Of a DNA stretch of 46,911 bases, positions 21,426 to 33,245 are shown one piece after another. The translations under genes and the position numbers were made by a program. Numbering within the stretch: position 1 is the first letter of the stretch; every line of letters begins with the position of its first letter. The stretch spans positions 1-46,911 of the forward strand of contig QYAI01000174.1 in assembly GCA_003988855.1 (NCBI GenBank), given 5' to 3'. Source of the DNA: Arachnopeziza araneosa (lineage: Eukaryota; Ascomycota; Leotiomycetes; Helotiales; Arachnopezizaceae). Under the pieces are notes generated by a model, which ran no database searches, was not told where the DNA came from, and saw nothing but the letters and a program-made list of their open reading frames with translations.

Positions 21426-23219
21426 CTATTGATGAACAGGGATGCCATTTCCGCCATCAGTTGCCTTCAACCAGTCTGCAACTCCACCCTCGTTACCCGC
21501 ATTACCTGCAACGATTCGCTCGACGTTCACGGGACCGGCCAGATCTCTCTCCTTGATAACATACTCTTTCAACACCAGATTATTGCCATCCTTGTCAGTC
21601 TTGCACCACTCGTATCCTTTCCCTCCCGCTTTGGGCCCTGACGTCCAACCCTGCAATCCGCCAGCATCTATCTTCCCACTCTTCTCCATCACCTCTCTCC
21701 TGAAGCGTGCTACGGGATGCACTTGCTCGTTTGTGATACCCAGGTCTTTCAGATCCTTCGTTATCATCTTGTCGGGGTACGAACGCTTCCAGATATAGGA
21801 GTCGTTCTCAACGACAAGCTCGGTTTTGCATTGACCCGGCTGTCGTCGTGCCTCGCCTGCCCAGGTCATCATGCCCTGGAAGCTGTCGATGAAGTCTGCA
21901 GTGCCCCAGCCAACGGAGAGAGGCGTTTGAGGAGGCTCCTCCCATATACTAGGGAGGGAGTTGTAGATTCCCTTGACTGCGCGCATGGGTAGACTTGAAA
22001 TCTTTGGCTGATCGTGATTGTGGTACTTTCTGTAGTACATGGATTTCAGGAGCTCAATACTCTCGTTCAAGGATTGCTGGAACATGGTTTCATCAAAGGC
22101 AAGATATGGCCGGACGCACTCCACCATCCATGCAAATGTTATATTTGCCATTTCTGCAGGACGGCTTAGCTCGGTCTAGAAATTGTGAAGTGGAAGAAAC
22201 TTACGCTCTCCGTCGCCTTTTCCTTCAGCTGTGTCTGAGGATCCGCCACCGATATTGATATGGACACCAGGAAACCAGACTTGCAACAGTCTGGATTCGA
22301 TATCGGGACAGTCTTCGGGCAAGTACCACAGCGTAGGTGAAAAAGCTTTGCGGTGCTCATCGAGTGCAAGAGCCTGGAAGGCATGTTCGATATCTGTTAC
22401 ATATCAGCCGTGGGGGTTTTTTTATTGCAAATTTTCATGCTCCTTACTCTTGTTCAATTTGACATTATGAAACTCGTGCTCCGTTCTTGAGCTGCTGTTG
22501 TTAGTCCATCGGCCATCAGGTATTCCCAGCGCTCCAACGGTATCCCATACACCGACGACTTTGACATCACGAGACTTCTCCGTGCCCAACGGATTGCGGT
22601 GTGATGGGATTTCCCACATGATGATATCCTCCTCCGCCGTGGTCTCTCGCTTTTTCTTTTCCCACTCCTTCCAGAGTTTGATAGCGGCAGGGGTGGTAGC
22701 CCTTCTCCCCTCGGTGAATTCCTTCCAGGCCTGGGTCTCTCGGAAGCGTTTTGGAGCGTATTCATTCTCCTTGGTGGGGATGTTCTTCTTGTAGATCGCG
22801 TACACTTCAGGGAAGATCTGCATGTCCCTAGGCTTGAAGACACCAAGATCTGCCACCAATCCAGCCACTGCTCGTGCGGTGTAGGCACCCCGCGAGAAGC
22901 CGAAGCAGAAGATCTCGTCGCCCGGAGAATAGTTGAGGACGATGAAGTTGTAGGCCTCGATCACGTTGACGGCGAGACCGTCGCCAACGGCGCCTTGGCG
23001 GCTCTTCTCCAGGGAGGTGAGGGAGCCGGTGCCAACACCAGAGTCGTAATACACGAGCTGCTGCCATACTCTACCATCATCGCCCTTGCCGCTGCGGGCA
23101 AGGGTTCGGCATAGGCGTGTGACGTTGGATGGGATGTTGGCCTCGCCAGAGACGGAGGATTGCCAAGTGCCATCACAACAAATGATGATGCGTTTCGGGA
23201 CGACGGTTAGGTCTGACAT
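21426..23219 (-). CDS. DUF2235 alpha/beta-hydrolase (Tle1-like phospholipase fold)
   Basis: Three exons (22448-23219, 22205-22393, 21426-22153) are joined by introns of 54 and 51 bp with agreeing phases, giving 562 aa. DUF2235 marks are clear: CCDGTW at 14-19, YYDSGVGTG at about 57-65, the nucleophile elbow GFSRG with Ser109, VWDTVG with Asp226, and a candidate catalytic His261 at the start of exon 2 (IEHAFQALALDEHR). WFPGVHINIGGG and ITFAWMVECV follow. In bacteria this family includes type VI secretion phospholipases; fungal members are common, often cytosolic, and their substrates are largely unknown. The Ser-Asp-His set looks intact, so an active lipase or esterase is likely. There is no signal peptide. 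Confidence 0.9.
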
Positions 23220-23302
23220 TGTGAATAGTGAAGGTTATCGAAGTGCTGCGATTGAAGAATAAATGAGGGTTATATGCTCTGGAGAAAGTGAGATCTCGTC
23301 CC

Positions 23303-23308
23303 TATATA
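23303..23308 (-). promoter_or_regulatory. Possible TATA element of the DUF2235 gene
   Basis: TATATA lies about 85 bp upstream of the minus-strand ATG at 23219, in the direction of transcription. Placement is by sequence and spacing only. Confidence 0.35.
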
Positions 23309-24201
23309 AGTAACTTGACCCTTTGTTGATACAGGGGGTGAAGGAGCGGCGGGAGGGGGGGTGCCTATGAGGGAATTCCCGTGCAATTCTCTCCTGAAGA
23401 ATCAACATCCTTCTACCCATTCATCAATATCAAGCCTTTTCTCCCTCTGAAACAAGATAATGACAGATCCGTGCTGTACAGCTATTGAATGTGTCTCGCG
23501 GAGATGCCGAAGAATTGAATCAAGGCTGGAAGCGGGACGCTCTCTCTCGGCATCTTCGTCGAGTGCGCGTCAATCACCTCCCCATGGGGGAGATGGGGAT
23601 GTCGAGATTCTGCGCGTGGCTGGCTGCTGGGCCCGATCCAGAGAGGGCTGAACATGCACGCCCATTCGGGAGCGCTGGACTGACGGTTCAGCCCGCTCCC
23701 GCCTCGCCTCCGTGCCAAAGGTGTATCAGCAAATTTGGAATGGAGACAAAGTTTCAAAATGGTTCCATCTGAGATTTGGTGGTCACGTACAAGGTGTTGA
23801 TGCGAGCGATGCGAGGCGACGGAAACGAAAAACACGAGAAGATAATTTCAACCGATATCTCAAAAAGCTGTCGCATGAATTCGCAAGAGGTTTCCGAAAA
23901 GAAATAGCTTCTGTGGAAACATATGCCGTAAACCCCGCGGCGCTCCTGGCTCATCTTTTATTGACCCATAATTGAAAGACACACTTACCAACAAAGCAAG
24001 TCGTCCCGAAGATGTCTAAGACCACATGCTTCATAAAGCCCACCTCCTATCTTATGAGCACAACGCCAGTTTCACAAAACCGCTTAAAATGGAAAGGCAC
24101 TTCACTCACAAGGTGAGGCTTCATCTGCACCTCAACACCAAGCCACCCCTTATTTTGAAATCTTTCAATCACAGCACTAGATTGCTTTGTGCGACCATCC
24201 C
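23309..24201. other. Intergenic region, no supported gene
   Basis: An 87-codon plus-strand frame at 23712-23975 with a basic run (RRRKRKTR) is the only notable one. It lacks relatives I recognise and a convincing start, so it is not called. Confidence 0.4.
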
Positions 24202-25028
24202 CTAGACTCTGGCGTGTTGTGGTTCACGACTCATGAAATAAAAAGTAAATTCCCCCTCTCTACCCCAGCGAGTCAGATCAAACGTCACTCTACCCAGCTC
24301 TATGAATCCAAATCTCTTGTACAGTGCCAGGCCGGGCGCGGTAGACAGAAGACGAATAGATAGTTGCTCACTATCGGCCAGTTGAACTCCCCACTCGAGG
24401 AGAGCAGTTCCGGCCCCTTTCCTCTCCTGGTCTGGCAAGGTATGCAAGGCGTCTAGCTCTGTGATGTAGATAATAAGTATTATTCTCCTGCCAGCTCAAT
24501 GATTTTGAGCAAAGTATTGCAGGGGAGTTGAAAGGATGATCTGTAGGACTTACCGATATACTCCAACGGTGGAGCAGGCAGTTTTTTCCGCATGGCATCC
24601 AACTCCAGAGATGCCTGATCCGGAACTCGAGGATTCATCCCAATGGGCTCCCCATCGACATAACCCTCATCCCTCTCCTTCGCATATCTCTTCAAATTCT
24701 CCTCGCTCTCCCCATCGACTCCCATCCGACCACCCCGGCTCCGGAGCTCCGCGAGCAGCCTGTCATACACACGATCGGGCAGGGTCCATCTCGCAAAGGC
24801 AATGGCCGTGTTGTCCTGAGCGCCGTCGAGGAGCTTGAGATGCCATGCGTTTGGCCGGGAGAGTTTCCCGGCCGAGAAGCGCAGGCTGAAGTCGGGGATC
24901 ATCTCTGGGATGGACAGGTTCGGATACTGGAGTCTGAAGTAGGCATTGTCTTCATACGAATAACAGAATATGGCACTGACAATCTCGCGATCCGCTGCTG
25001 TTATTGGTGCGAGTGTAAATGGAGGCAT
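24202..25028 (-). CDS. GNAT-family N-acetyltransferase
   Basis: Two exons (24554-25028 and 24202-24458) with a 95-bp intron (GTAAGT..ACAG) give 243 aa. The N-terminal part (FTLAPITAADREIVSAIF) starts like GNAT folds. The C-terminal exon supplies the acetyl-CoA binding motif A: LPDQERKGAGTALLEWG, the R/Q-x-x-G-x-G/A loop before a helix. It then gives LSTAPGLALYKRFGFIELG, the usual beta5-alpha4 turn (x-LYxxxGF). The middle has a charged insert (about 95-140). This is the fungal GNAT type of unknown substrate that acetylates amines or small molecules. No clustered biosynthetic genes indicate a substrate. Confidence 0.82.
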
Positions 25029-25824
25029 CTTATACAGCCGACGGCAAAAACACCAGACAGTTTTTTGAGTATCAATTCGAAATATTTGTTACACCAAAAT
25101 TCCTCATCACCTTGAGTATTCTAGATGCGGAAACTGTGGCGTGATAATGGAGATGAAGAAGCGCTGTACCCCACTTCATGTCAGCAGAGGACACATGTCA
25201 TGATTCAGGGATTGCAGATAGATGCTCGCTGAGAGTGGGAGCTTACTCAGCTTATTATAGCTGTGCTTGCTCTTCTATAGACTTGCTTTCTCTTGCCATC
25301 TAATCAATATCGAATGTGTGGCGGTTATACGTAGTTTGAGGCGCCAATGCTGCAACAGGGAATGGATTACTTGACATTCCATGGAAGGATGGAATTACTC
25401 GCAGATATATACTAATCATTTTGTGTTGTGTTTTGAGAATAGCAGGTGCACAATATACAAACGAGATTATACAGCTGGTTGTTATCATGGTATAGGTTAG
25501 ATCAAATCTCTCTATATGACGTAGAGATCTCTGAACGATACTAGTTTCCTACAATAGCAGGAAGCAAATAAGGAAAATAAACAAGAACAAATGTGAGGGT
25601 TTAATTATCTATATGATAAAGTTCATGCCAGAGCAGCGTAGCAGGGCCGAGTTGACACCAGTACTTCCCCGTCTCTACTTCGTATCTGACCCGGGCGTAG
25701 AGGTGGTGTTGTGTCCCAGCTCAACCTCAGAGCAGGTGGATTCGACTTCTATCCGCCCCGGCTGGTTTCCTAACCATGTGGAAGTATTGTGCTTATATCG
25801 ATCGCTGCGCTCTTGCATCCAGCT
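25029..25824. other. Intergenic region, possibly the far end of HET locus C
   Basis: 25029-25610 is AT-rich with no gene. 25620-25824 may still hold the decayed C-terminal end of the HET pseudogene on the minus strand, but the frames are too broken to say. Confidence 0.35.
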
Positions 25825-27080
25825 TCAGTTGAAACCTGTATCGGAGGTGATTGGGCGGGAGATGACACCGGGAGAGCTAACTGCGATATGGTCTTCAGGG
25901 ACGACGACGTTTTGTCGAACGAATAACCTTGTGGATTTTGTGGCCTCTAGTTGCTGGTTAAGTGATATGTGCTGTGCCAAGTTGGGTAGCTGATTTGGCT
26001 GGCTCCGAGCATACTGATCGCCATCATCACTGGGCTTGAGGAGGAAGATGGAGAGATCGATGCCGCGAAACAGTGGCAGGAAGATGTTTTTCTTGGTGAC
26101 GGCCAAAACTTTTCGTCTGCGCTGCTGGACGGAAGAGAGAGTGTGCTATCGGTGATTTCGGCTCGTGGAACAAGACTAATATCCAGTTGTAAGCCTGCGT
26201 TGGTCATTGAGAATGGCCGGTTTTCGGTCTGCCCTTCCAGACCCAAGCCAATCCCTTTACATTTCTTAAATTCCTTGGGACATTCGGCAAGTAGTCCGCG
26301 GTACGAGTGGGACACAAAGTCATTGCTCGACCACAAAAATATTGAGTGGTCGTTGCTATGTTTGATGATTTCTTCTTGCAGCCTGATGAAAGCCTTGTCA
26401 CCTTCACCATATAATAGGGGAATGTTGATATCAAACAAGCCAAGTAAGAGAGGCATGTCCTCTGTTCTGTTGTTTGGCGTTGAGCGGCCCAGACATCTTT
26501 TCAGCAACGCACCATTCTGTGGTACGGAACTGATTTCCAAGGACCTAGACTGGGATACCTGCGATCTTATGTATCTCCAATTTAAGATCTGTTTTCCATC
26601 CGATCCTGCTCCAGTCAGGAGATAGGAATAATAAAAGAGCTGGAGCAATCAACTCCTGCAACGTCCAACCTCTTGTAAACCATCTGCTGAGGTCCATGGC
26701 ACCACCGGACACGTCAGCCAAATAGGCTAAGCATAGATGAGACTTCTTGTACCACTATACATTGAATTTATGGCTTCCGTTAGCTCAGCACTACTGCTCT
26801 TATCGATACAACAGGTATCTATCCAAAGAAAGTTTTGAGCCATGGAGCGCGCAATCTCTATCGCCTTGCGAATCTTTTGGTAGCCACTCTTCGCTTCGAT
26901 TGTGGAGATAGTCTCAGGGGAATAAACGGGCGCTAGCATATGATGTGAAGGGTGAACCGCCAACATCTCCTTGTACGAGACTTCCTCATCTTCCCAGGTA
27001 TGAGAGAGGATGCAGTATTGCGGGATATTGGCACCGAGAAATTTGCGGAATTTGAGAGTCTTTGTATCAATGAGTCGCAT
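25825..27080 (-). pseudogene. HET-domain gene with several frameshifts (HET locus C)
   Basis: From an ATG at 27080 the minus strand reads a good HET start: MRLIDTKTLKFRKFLG, QYCILSHTWEDEEVSYKEM, GYQKIRKAIEIA and NFLWIDTCCIDK. At about 26740 the frame breaks one base after AINSMY. The next frame carries LCLAYLADVSGG and SRWFTRGWTLQELIAPALLL as far as a TAG near 26560. A third frame carries RTEDMPLLLGLFDINIPLLY and EEIIKHSNDHSIFLW. A fourth (26106-25825) carries FLPLFRGIDLSIFLLK. This order is the standard layout of HET proteins of the HET-E/HET-D N-terminal type. The gaps are too short for introns and would remove conserved residues, so the locus is a pseudogene. Confidence 0.85.
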
Positions 27081-27922
27081 ATTGACCACGATTTTTGCTC
27101 TTAAGGGAGGCACAGCTTGGGTAGTGAGGATAAAAGATGCTTCGAGGTTGGGTCAAGAGTGGATTATGTCACTGAGCCGCCCATTCGCAGAGGTCAGACT
27201 GTAGCGCAGCAATGCATGAGCGTGCATGAGGCGGATGATGGCTTCTCTACTAATTCGCATCTTCCACTCTTTTCTTTCTTGTAATATGTCTCTATTTCAT
27301 CCGGTCTGATAAGATCAGACGTGGGTGAGGGTGAAGAAAAAGAGATTAAATGATAGGTGGTTGAAGTGATGTTGATTTTTCAAGAGGGAAATTCCTAGGA
27401 AATTCTCTGATATACATGCTCTCCGGCTGCTCTTTCCCAGCCCGTCCACAGGTGGAGAGATGAAAGGCGATAGTTCCGAGATGAAAGTAAGTATCCAGGA
27501 ATTCAGATGAAAAGAAATCGAGAAAGATTCTTTGGAAGAGATTTACGACCCGGTGTGCGTCGATTGGGGTTTTGACAATTAAAGCATCACAAACCAAAGT
27601 CGCTCGTACAAATACGCAACCGGTCAACACCAACCCACACAACCATCTCTCGCTCTGCGCCTTCGAGGTCGGTTTTAGATAAGGGGTTAGGGCTCGTAGA
27701 TATTGAAAAAGTCAAGGTTGCTCGTCCAGATTCACTAAATGATACGCATAACCACAATGTCTTGCGCAATTCCAGATATTGGCTGTTACTCAAACAACGT
27801 ATATTCTTCGCTCACTACTCAAGATACAACCACCGACCGACCGAATCGCCAACGAAAGTAACGCAGCCTCCAACTATCCCATCCTAACATCGTAAGTCAT
27901 AATGCTTTTGGTCATGTTTATC
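27081..27922. other. Intergenic region between HET locus C and coronin
   Basis: No supported gene. Short minus-strand frames (27346-27642 and 27587-27793) have no motif. The right end is the coronin 3' flank. Confidence 0.4.
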
Positions 27923-30063
27923 CTACGATCGTGCAGCCTCTAATTCCAATTCCAATTGTCGGATTCGCTCGCTCTGATCCTCACTACCACTTCCCACTTT
28001 CATCTTCAAAGTATCAACCTCCTGTGCTAAGAGGCCAATTTTCTCGCTTTGAGCGGTGATTGTTCTAGTCTGTGCTTCGAGAAGACTCTTAATCTGTAGT
28101 AATGATGCTTCTACTGCTGAGTTGTTGGATGAAGCAGTCGCGGAAGTCGAAACAGGGGCTGGTGTTGCAGAAGCAACAGGAGATTGGATGGATCGTGTTG
28201 TAGGTTGAGAAACAGGCTCTGGCTTGGATGGAAATGTTCTGGTAGGCGAAACAACTTTAGGCTCGACTCTTATCGCAACAGGAACTGGGACATGTTTCTG
28301 AACAGGTTTTGAAATCTCTTCAAAGCTTGAAGTCTCATCATCAGATGATTCTTCCTCCTTGTCTTGGAATTTTGACGCCATGGCTGAAATTGAACCCTTT
28401 TGTTCTGCCATGGTTGGTGGGGGGGATCGCTGAATAGGAGCTGGTACTGGCTCCTCCTTCTTGGGAGCAGGAGCAGGAGCGGAGGGTTTTGCTACAACGG
28501 GTGCTGCAACAGGTGGTGGCTTGTAATCAGATGGAACTTCTACCGGAGCATTTCCCTCATAAATACTCTCCAAGTCAATCTTTGCTGGAATTCCATCCTT
28601 TCCAGATAACCATTCCGCAGCAGACATAGCAGGCTTAGCACCAGTTGCTGGTGGGTAGATATCAGACTGGAAAACTTCTGCTCGTCTCGGTACGGTGAAA
28701 GATATAGGTTCGATGTAGGAATCATTGACGGTCTTGTATGCCTTCATAACTTCATTTTCACGGACCTAGAAAGTCAGAATGATTTGTCACAGTCTCGGCC
28801 AACTCACATTGATGCCACGTCTTGGAACGAATGCCATTCCTCTTTGCGGATCTCCAGATTTGTACTCGGAAAGGAATTCAAATTTGTCGTTTTCATACTC
28901 AAAGTAACGGATATTACCATCACTATAAAGGTTAACAGAGAAAAAAGCCGCAGTGCTCCTACATACCCTTTTCCAGCAAGGTACAAACATTGTGTTCCAT
29001 CATCTGCATTTTGTCAGCAACTTCCTTTGAAGTGCAATCGACTCACCCCAGAAAGGCATGCAAACACCCGAGATGGAGTCCAAGACAGTAAATCCACCAA
29101 TTGGCTCTCCGAGATTTCCCACATCCCACAGAGCCATCTGACGATCACTCATCTTGGAGAAACCAGTTGTAGCGACACGATTGTGTTCTCCCATCCAAAC
29201 AACTCTACTATTCTTTGCTCCACTATGACCCGGTTTCTCTTGTGCGGGTCTTTCTTGTCGAACATCCCATACTCGTAACTTCTTGTCTCGAGAGGTTGTG
29301 ACTAGCATTGCTCCGTTTGCACTCCATGACAAGCTCTGAACGATATCTCCGTGTTTCAAAGTATGGTGCGGCTTTCCAGTGCCAATATCCCACAGCTTAA
29401 CTGTATAGTCGCCAGATGCCGATGCAAGTATATTTTCAGCCGCAGGATTGAAAAGGACCTGTCCGACTTTCCTGTGAATTGTTAGGGGAGCCTACATCGA
29501 ACAATCCACCTACCTCGAATGCCCCGCCAACTTGCTAACAGGCGCAACATCTGCGGGCTCCTCTGCGTCGCTTTGAAGCGTGAATCCCTGCGGAACCTGC
29601 CATATAAAGACTTTTCCATCATCAGATCCAGAAGCTATGAGGCGATCATTGAAAGGATTCCTATGTCCATCAGTGAGATTCAACCCCTCTAACTCCCACC
29701 ACCTACCAATCCGTGTCTAACACCGGCGCAGTATGACCTCTGAACAAGGGAATCTGTTCTGGCAAACGTCCTCTCTCATTGATAGGTATAACTGCAAAGG
29801 CGCCTCCACCGCTTGATTCCCAGTTCACCGCGAGAAATTCTGGATTGGCCTTGACCTTGTCAGCACCCCACCATCAGAGGATTCGGCTTCGTACCTTCAC
29901 CAGATTGGTATCCCACGCATTGCGACTGATATGAAGGTTGTCGTAGCAAGATTCTTTCTTGGTGGGCTTCCCAAAGACATGTCCTGCTGGATGTCAGCTT
30001 GCTCTCGTGCTCCAGCTGACGAAACCTACGATACTTCGACGCGCGCACAAAACGGCCTGCCAT
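27923..30063 (-). CDS. CRN1: Coronin (WD40 actin-binding protein)
   Basis: Eight exons (30030-30063, 29901-29983, 29707-29855, 29514-29660, 29047-29471, 28967-29003, 28808-28922, 27923-28765) are separated by introns of 42-54 bp. Phases agree throughout and the protein is 610 aa. The start MAGRFVRASKYRHVFGKP is the coronin signature. The beta-propeller follows: FRGHTAPVLDTDWNP, ASGSDDGKVFIW, LAGHSRKVGQVLFNP, ASGDYTVKLWD and TTGFSKMSDRQMALWD. Next come YFEYENDKFEFL and a proline-rich variable linker. The last about 55 residues form a coiled coil with RIRQLELELEAA, which holds the R-x-x-L-x-E-type trimerisation pattern. Coronin links F-actin with Arp2/3 at cortical patches. The second intron could use a donor 6 bases later, adding two residues. 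Confidence 0.93.
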
Positions 30064-30493
30064 TGATGATCAGAGATGCCGAGTGGCTGCAGAAATAAAT
30101 ATGAATGTGGTGTTGAATGTATATGTTCTTAGGGAACCAAAAGCTCGATTTCGTTGTTACTCGGGGAGGCTGAGCTTCCTGGCGATGTTTAGATGTTTGG
30201 AACAGGCGGGCGCAAGTCAAGTTGCAAGTCAGCGATTGGAAGTCACGTTGGATGATAAGCAAGGGAGGCAAGTGTTTCAACCCCTATTCACTTCCATGCA
30301 ATTTATTTCTGTTTTATCTTAATGATTCTTGGTATCACTTGTGTTCTGTTTCAAGTTTCTTTCATTCAGCAGTAGAGCTCTGGATTGGCTGGGCACTGAC
30401 GCCGAGTGAAGGGCTGTCGGCTCCGCCAATTTTGTTTTAGTACTCGGATCACTTTAAATAAGCCCAAATTGGCCAATTGTGCTTCAGTTACGC
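30064..30493. other. Intergenic region between coronin and tRNA
   Basis: This is the coronin upstream region (minus) and the tRNA upstream region (plus). No gene is recognised. Confidence 0.4.
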
Positions 30494-30581
30494 AGTCGCA
30501 TGGTCTAATGGTTATGATATCTCGTTCACAACACTTGAACATGTCCCGAGATGGTTCTGAGTTCGATCCTCAGTGCGACTA
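30494..30581 (+). tRNA. tRNA-Val (anticodon CAC) with a 15-nt intron
   Basis: A full cloverleaf can be folded. The acceptor stem AGTCGCA/TGCGACT pairs over 7 bp. The D arm is 30503-30518. The anticodon stem TCTCG/CGAGA has loop TT-CAC-A. The variable loop is TGGTT, and the T arm CTGAG/CTCAG carries loop TTCGATC. The extra bases 30531-30545 sit one base after the anticodon, the canonical place of nuclear tRNA introns. CCA is not encoded, as expected. The mature form would be 73 nt. Confidence 0.87.
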
Positions 30582-30586
30582 TTGTA

Positions 30587-30596
30587 TTTTATTTTT
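30587..30596 (+). terminator. RNA polymerase III terminator of the tRNA gene
   Basis: The runs TTTT and TTTTT begin 5 nt after the tRNA end, with a further T8 at 30606-30613 as back-up. Confidence 0.7.
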
Positions 30597-30613
30597 CTCT
30601 CTCGATTTTTTTT

Positions 30614-31214
30614 GGGCTTAGTAGAGTTTGTAAAGATATTAGACCAACCCATTTCTGGGTCTTTTTCAGTGTTCTATCATAAAGAATCTGGCATCTAGTG
30701 CCAAGCGCCTTTGGGGGGATTTTTTTCTTGCCCTATCTTTGCCGGTATAGAACCCTACCTATGCTGCTTACCCCGCTTCACAATCTTTTCAAACCGACAT
30801 CTCTAAGCCCATATTTCTCTCCTCACTCTATCCTCCATAATTCTCATCTTTCTTTTCCGTTTTCTGGCTACCCACGCCTCTTCTATCTCCAACTTCATCC
30901 AGATTTATCACGTGGTCTCAACACAATTCCGAACTGCATTTCACCTTCCAAGTTGTAGAGGTTTGAAGAAGGAGGACGGCTTGAGACAATGTTTGATCAT
31001 GGTAACGTAGTGTCATTGTTGAAAAGATAATACATATGTGAAGGATGATTCATACTCTTCTTCCGGGAAGTGATATTGCTTACGAGACTAGCTGAAGCTG
31101 CATCTTGCTCGTCAACAATATCGAATTGTAGGTTCCCGCGCATGGTTTGTCCAATCGATGGCTATTCGAAACCCAAACACCGTTGATCCGTCATAATACT
31201 CGGAAAACCGCACC
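30614..31214. other. Intergenic region 3' of the transcription-factor gene
   Basis: Pyrimidine-rich (30760-30900), with one open frame on the plus strand (30698-30958) that shows no motif. No gene is called. Confidence 0.4.
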
Positions 31215-33245
31215 CTACCACCTGCTGTAATCATGAAAGTCATCTTCAAGCATGGAAGGCGTCCTCGACGCCCTGAAATCCCGATTCATCAACTCCCGCT
31301 CAACCCAAACAAAATTCAAACACGTCGCCCGGAACTCATCCCAGTTCTGTAACCCGATTCCCATTCCTATCCTAACCATCAGGCCGACGAAATAATCCTT
31401 CTCGGGCGTCCCTTCGGCAGCGGCACCACCGTTCAACAAGATCCAGACGAGAACACCAGGTATCCTTGCCCAGGTCTTCTCGATGCCAGTCCTCTGCAGC
31501 AACGCCTTGAGAAGCAGCATCGGTTCGCGATTGATCTCATCCGCAAAAGGAATGCCGTATACCACGGCCCGGCGATAGATCCTCGCTCCGAGGAAACAAG
31601 CTCCGAGGACGTACTTGTCGGATTTACAATTTGTCTGCAAGAGAGTCGAGAAAGAGACACCGATGACGAATTCCAGACACCGGTTTCGCGCCGCATTGCT
31701 ATTCCCCTCGCCCAGCTCCTGGAATGGGGAATCGGGATCTGAATTACGGAAGGTTGTCGTGCTCTCAAGTAATTCGTAGATGATGGCGCTGATCTGTTTG
31801 CCGTGGAGGGGGAACGATTCGATCTTGTCCATGTCGCCGCAGTCTAGGAGGGGGGAGCTGGAGGCGAATTTACGGAGGGGAGAGAAGGGAGATTGAAGGG
31901 TGGCGGCGAAGGGTTCATTGGGGAAGAAAGCAGATGTGGTGCCTTCGAAGGTGGCGCTGAGCATGTCGCATCTACAAGAGATGTTAGGGGAGATGGGAAT
32001 AATGACGACGAACATACAGCATGATGAGCTTGGCGAGGATGCCATTGAAGCCTAGATTCTGTATACCTCCTCTCAAGTCGATCATTCTCTTCAAGACTTG
32101 CTTGTGGGGATCATTCTGTATAGGACCACCTCTGATATGGTTCTGGAGCCAGTTAGCATTCGAAGAGAGACAGCAAAGAGATAAATACCCCAAAGCGTGC
32201 TAGAATGAGGACGGCAGCAATGTTGGAGTCGCTGATGGCCATCTCTGGATCCTCGAGGTTGCGCTTAATCAGCTCGAGGGTTTTGCCCTTCAAGATGAAA
32301 TATTCCGGTCCAGGTTCGGAATCGGTCAGCTGAAGGTGAGAGACAGAAGCAAACATTGTCGCAGCGAGAAGCGTTGGGTCGGCATAAGTGACAGGTATCC
32401 ATACCGTCTTCATGGACGGTTGTTTTGTCTCTCCAGGCGCAAGACCACATACTGCGGGGGCGACAACAGTAATCCCTTGATAACATAATCAGTATGGTGA
32501 GTTGAGAGGAAAAGAAGCGACTCACAATGATCAAGATACTTGCGGAGTGATAAGTTCCTAGTTGATAAGGAGATGCTCGTGAACGGATCGACCCTCCCGC
32601 CGCCAAGAATGCTTAAGAGGGAGGGTTGCTGCAAGTCTTCCTGGTTATCAGGCGCATTATCAGTTGATTCTGGGGAAGTTCCGGCACATCGTACGGTCTG
32701 TCCTATCAGAATCGTGATTAGTGGTGTGTGCAGTTGTGAAACTTGCGAAACATTCTCAGAGCTTAGTTCATTATCCCAATTCGGCCACTGGGCGGAATAA
32801 GTGATCCTTGGGTCGTCCGACGTCGACCGCTCTTCGGGCGAGCCTCATGACTCGCCAAGCTAGCCGTTCAACTACATATGGGGGTGCAGTGTTGTAGTCG
32901 TTATACCACACAACTCATATTTGCATACTTGGACAGACTCCATTGCCTTGAAGAGGAGGGGTCCGAAAGGGGAAGAAGACCGCTGTTACCTACCGCCGCT
33001 TTCTTGACTGCTGCTGCTTGCGCTGCTTGAACTGCCTGGGCGTGCTGTGATTTCAACAAGCGCCTCTGACGCTTCTGTACGACGGCGACGCCTCCGGTAG
33101 CTCCTCCCTCTCGCTTGATGCGTTGTTGATGACTGTACGCTCTGGCCTGGGACTTGACGACCTGGGTGATGTGCTTGGAGTTAGAATGCTTCGGGTTCAC
33201 GTCCACGAAAACAAAGGTTCTCGTGTGGGCGGTTGGGCTCTCCAT
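31215..33245 (-). CDS. Fungal-specific transcription-factor-domain protein without a visible zinc cluster
   Basis: The best model has five exons: 32912-33245, 32526-32843, 32189-32475, 32018-32142 and 31215-31971, giving 606 aa with agreeing phases. The start (TFVFVDVNPKHSNSKHITQ followed by SHQQRIKR) is the usual N-terminus of proteins with a Fungal_trans_2-type middle region. SLLSILGGGRVDPFTS, WITVVAPAVCG, SMKTVWIPVTYADPTLL, AAVLILARFG, NHIRGGPIQND and KRMIDLRGGIQNLGFNG then appear in the order seen in that family. No Cys6 zinc cluster is present. A run of Gln/Ala (QAVQAAQAAAVKKA) lies near residue 85. The first intron is uncertain: the donor GTGTGG at 32911 was chosen because it is the only one that keeps the frame with the acceptor at 32844. 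Confidence 0.8.

Noticed and set aside
23712..23975. 87-codon plus-strand frame with a basic cluster
   Set aside because: No homologous motif, no start context, and not long enough to exceed chance here.
26719..26744. A 26-bp GT..AG segment as an intron in HET locus C
   Set aside because: It is too short to splice and would remove the conserved segment that precedes AYLADV. A frame shift explains the break better.
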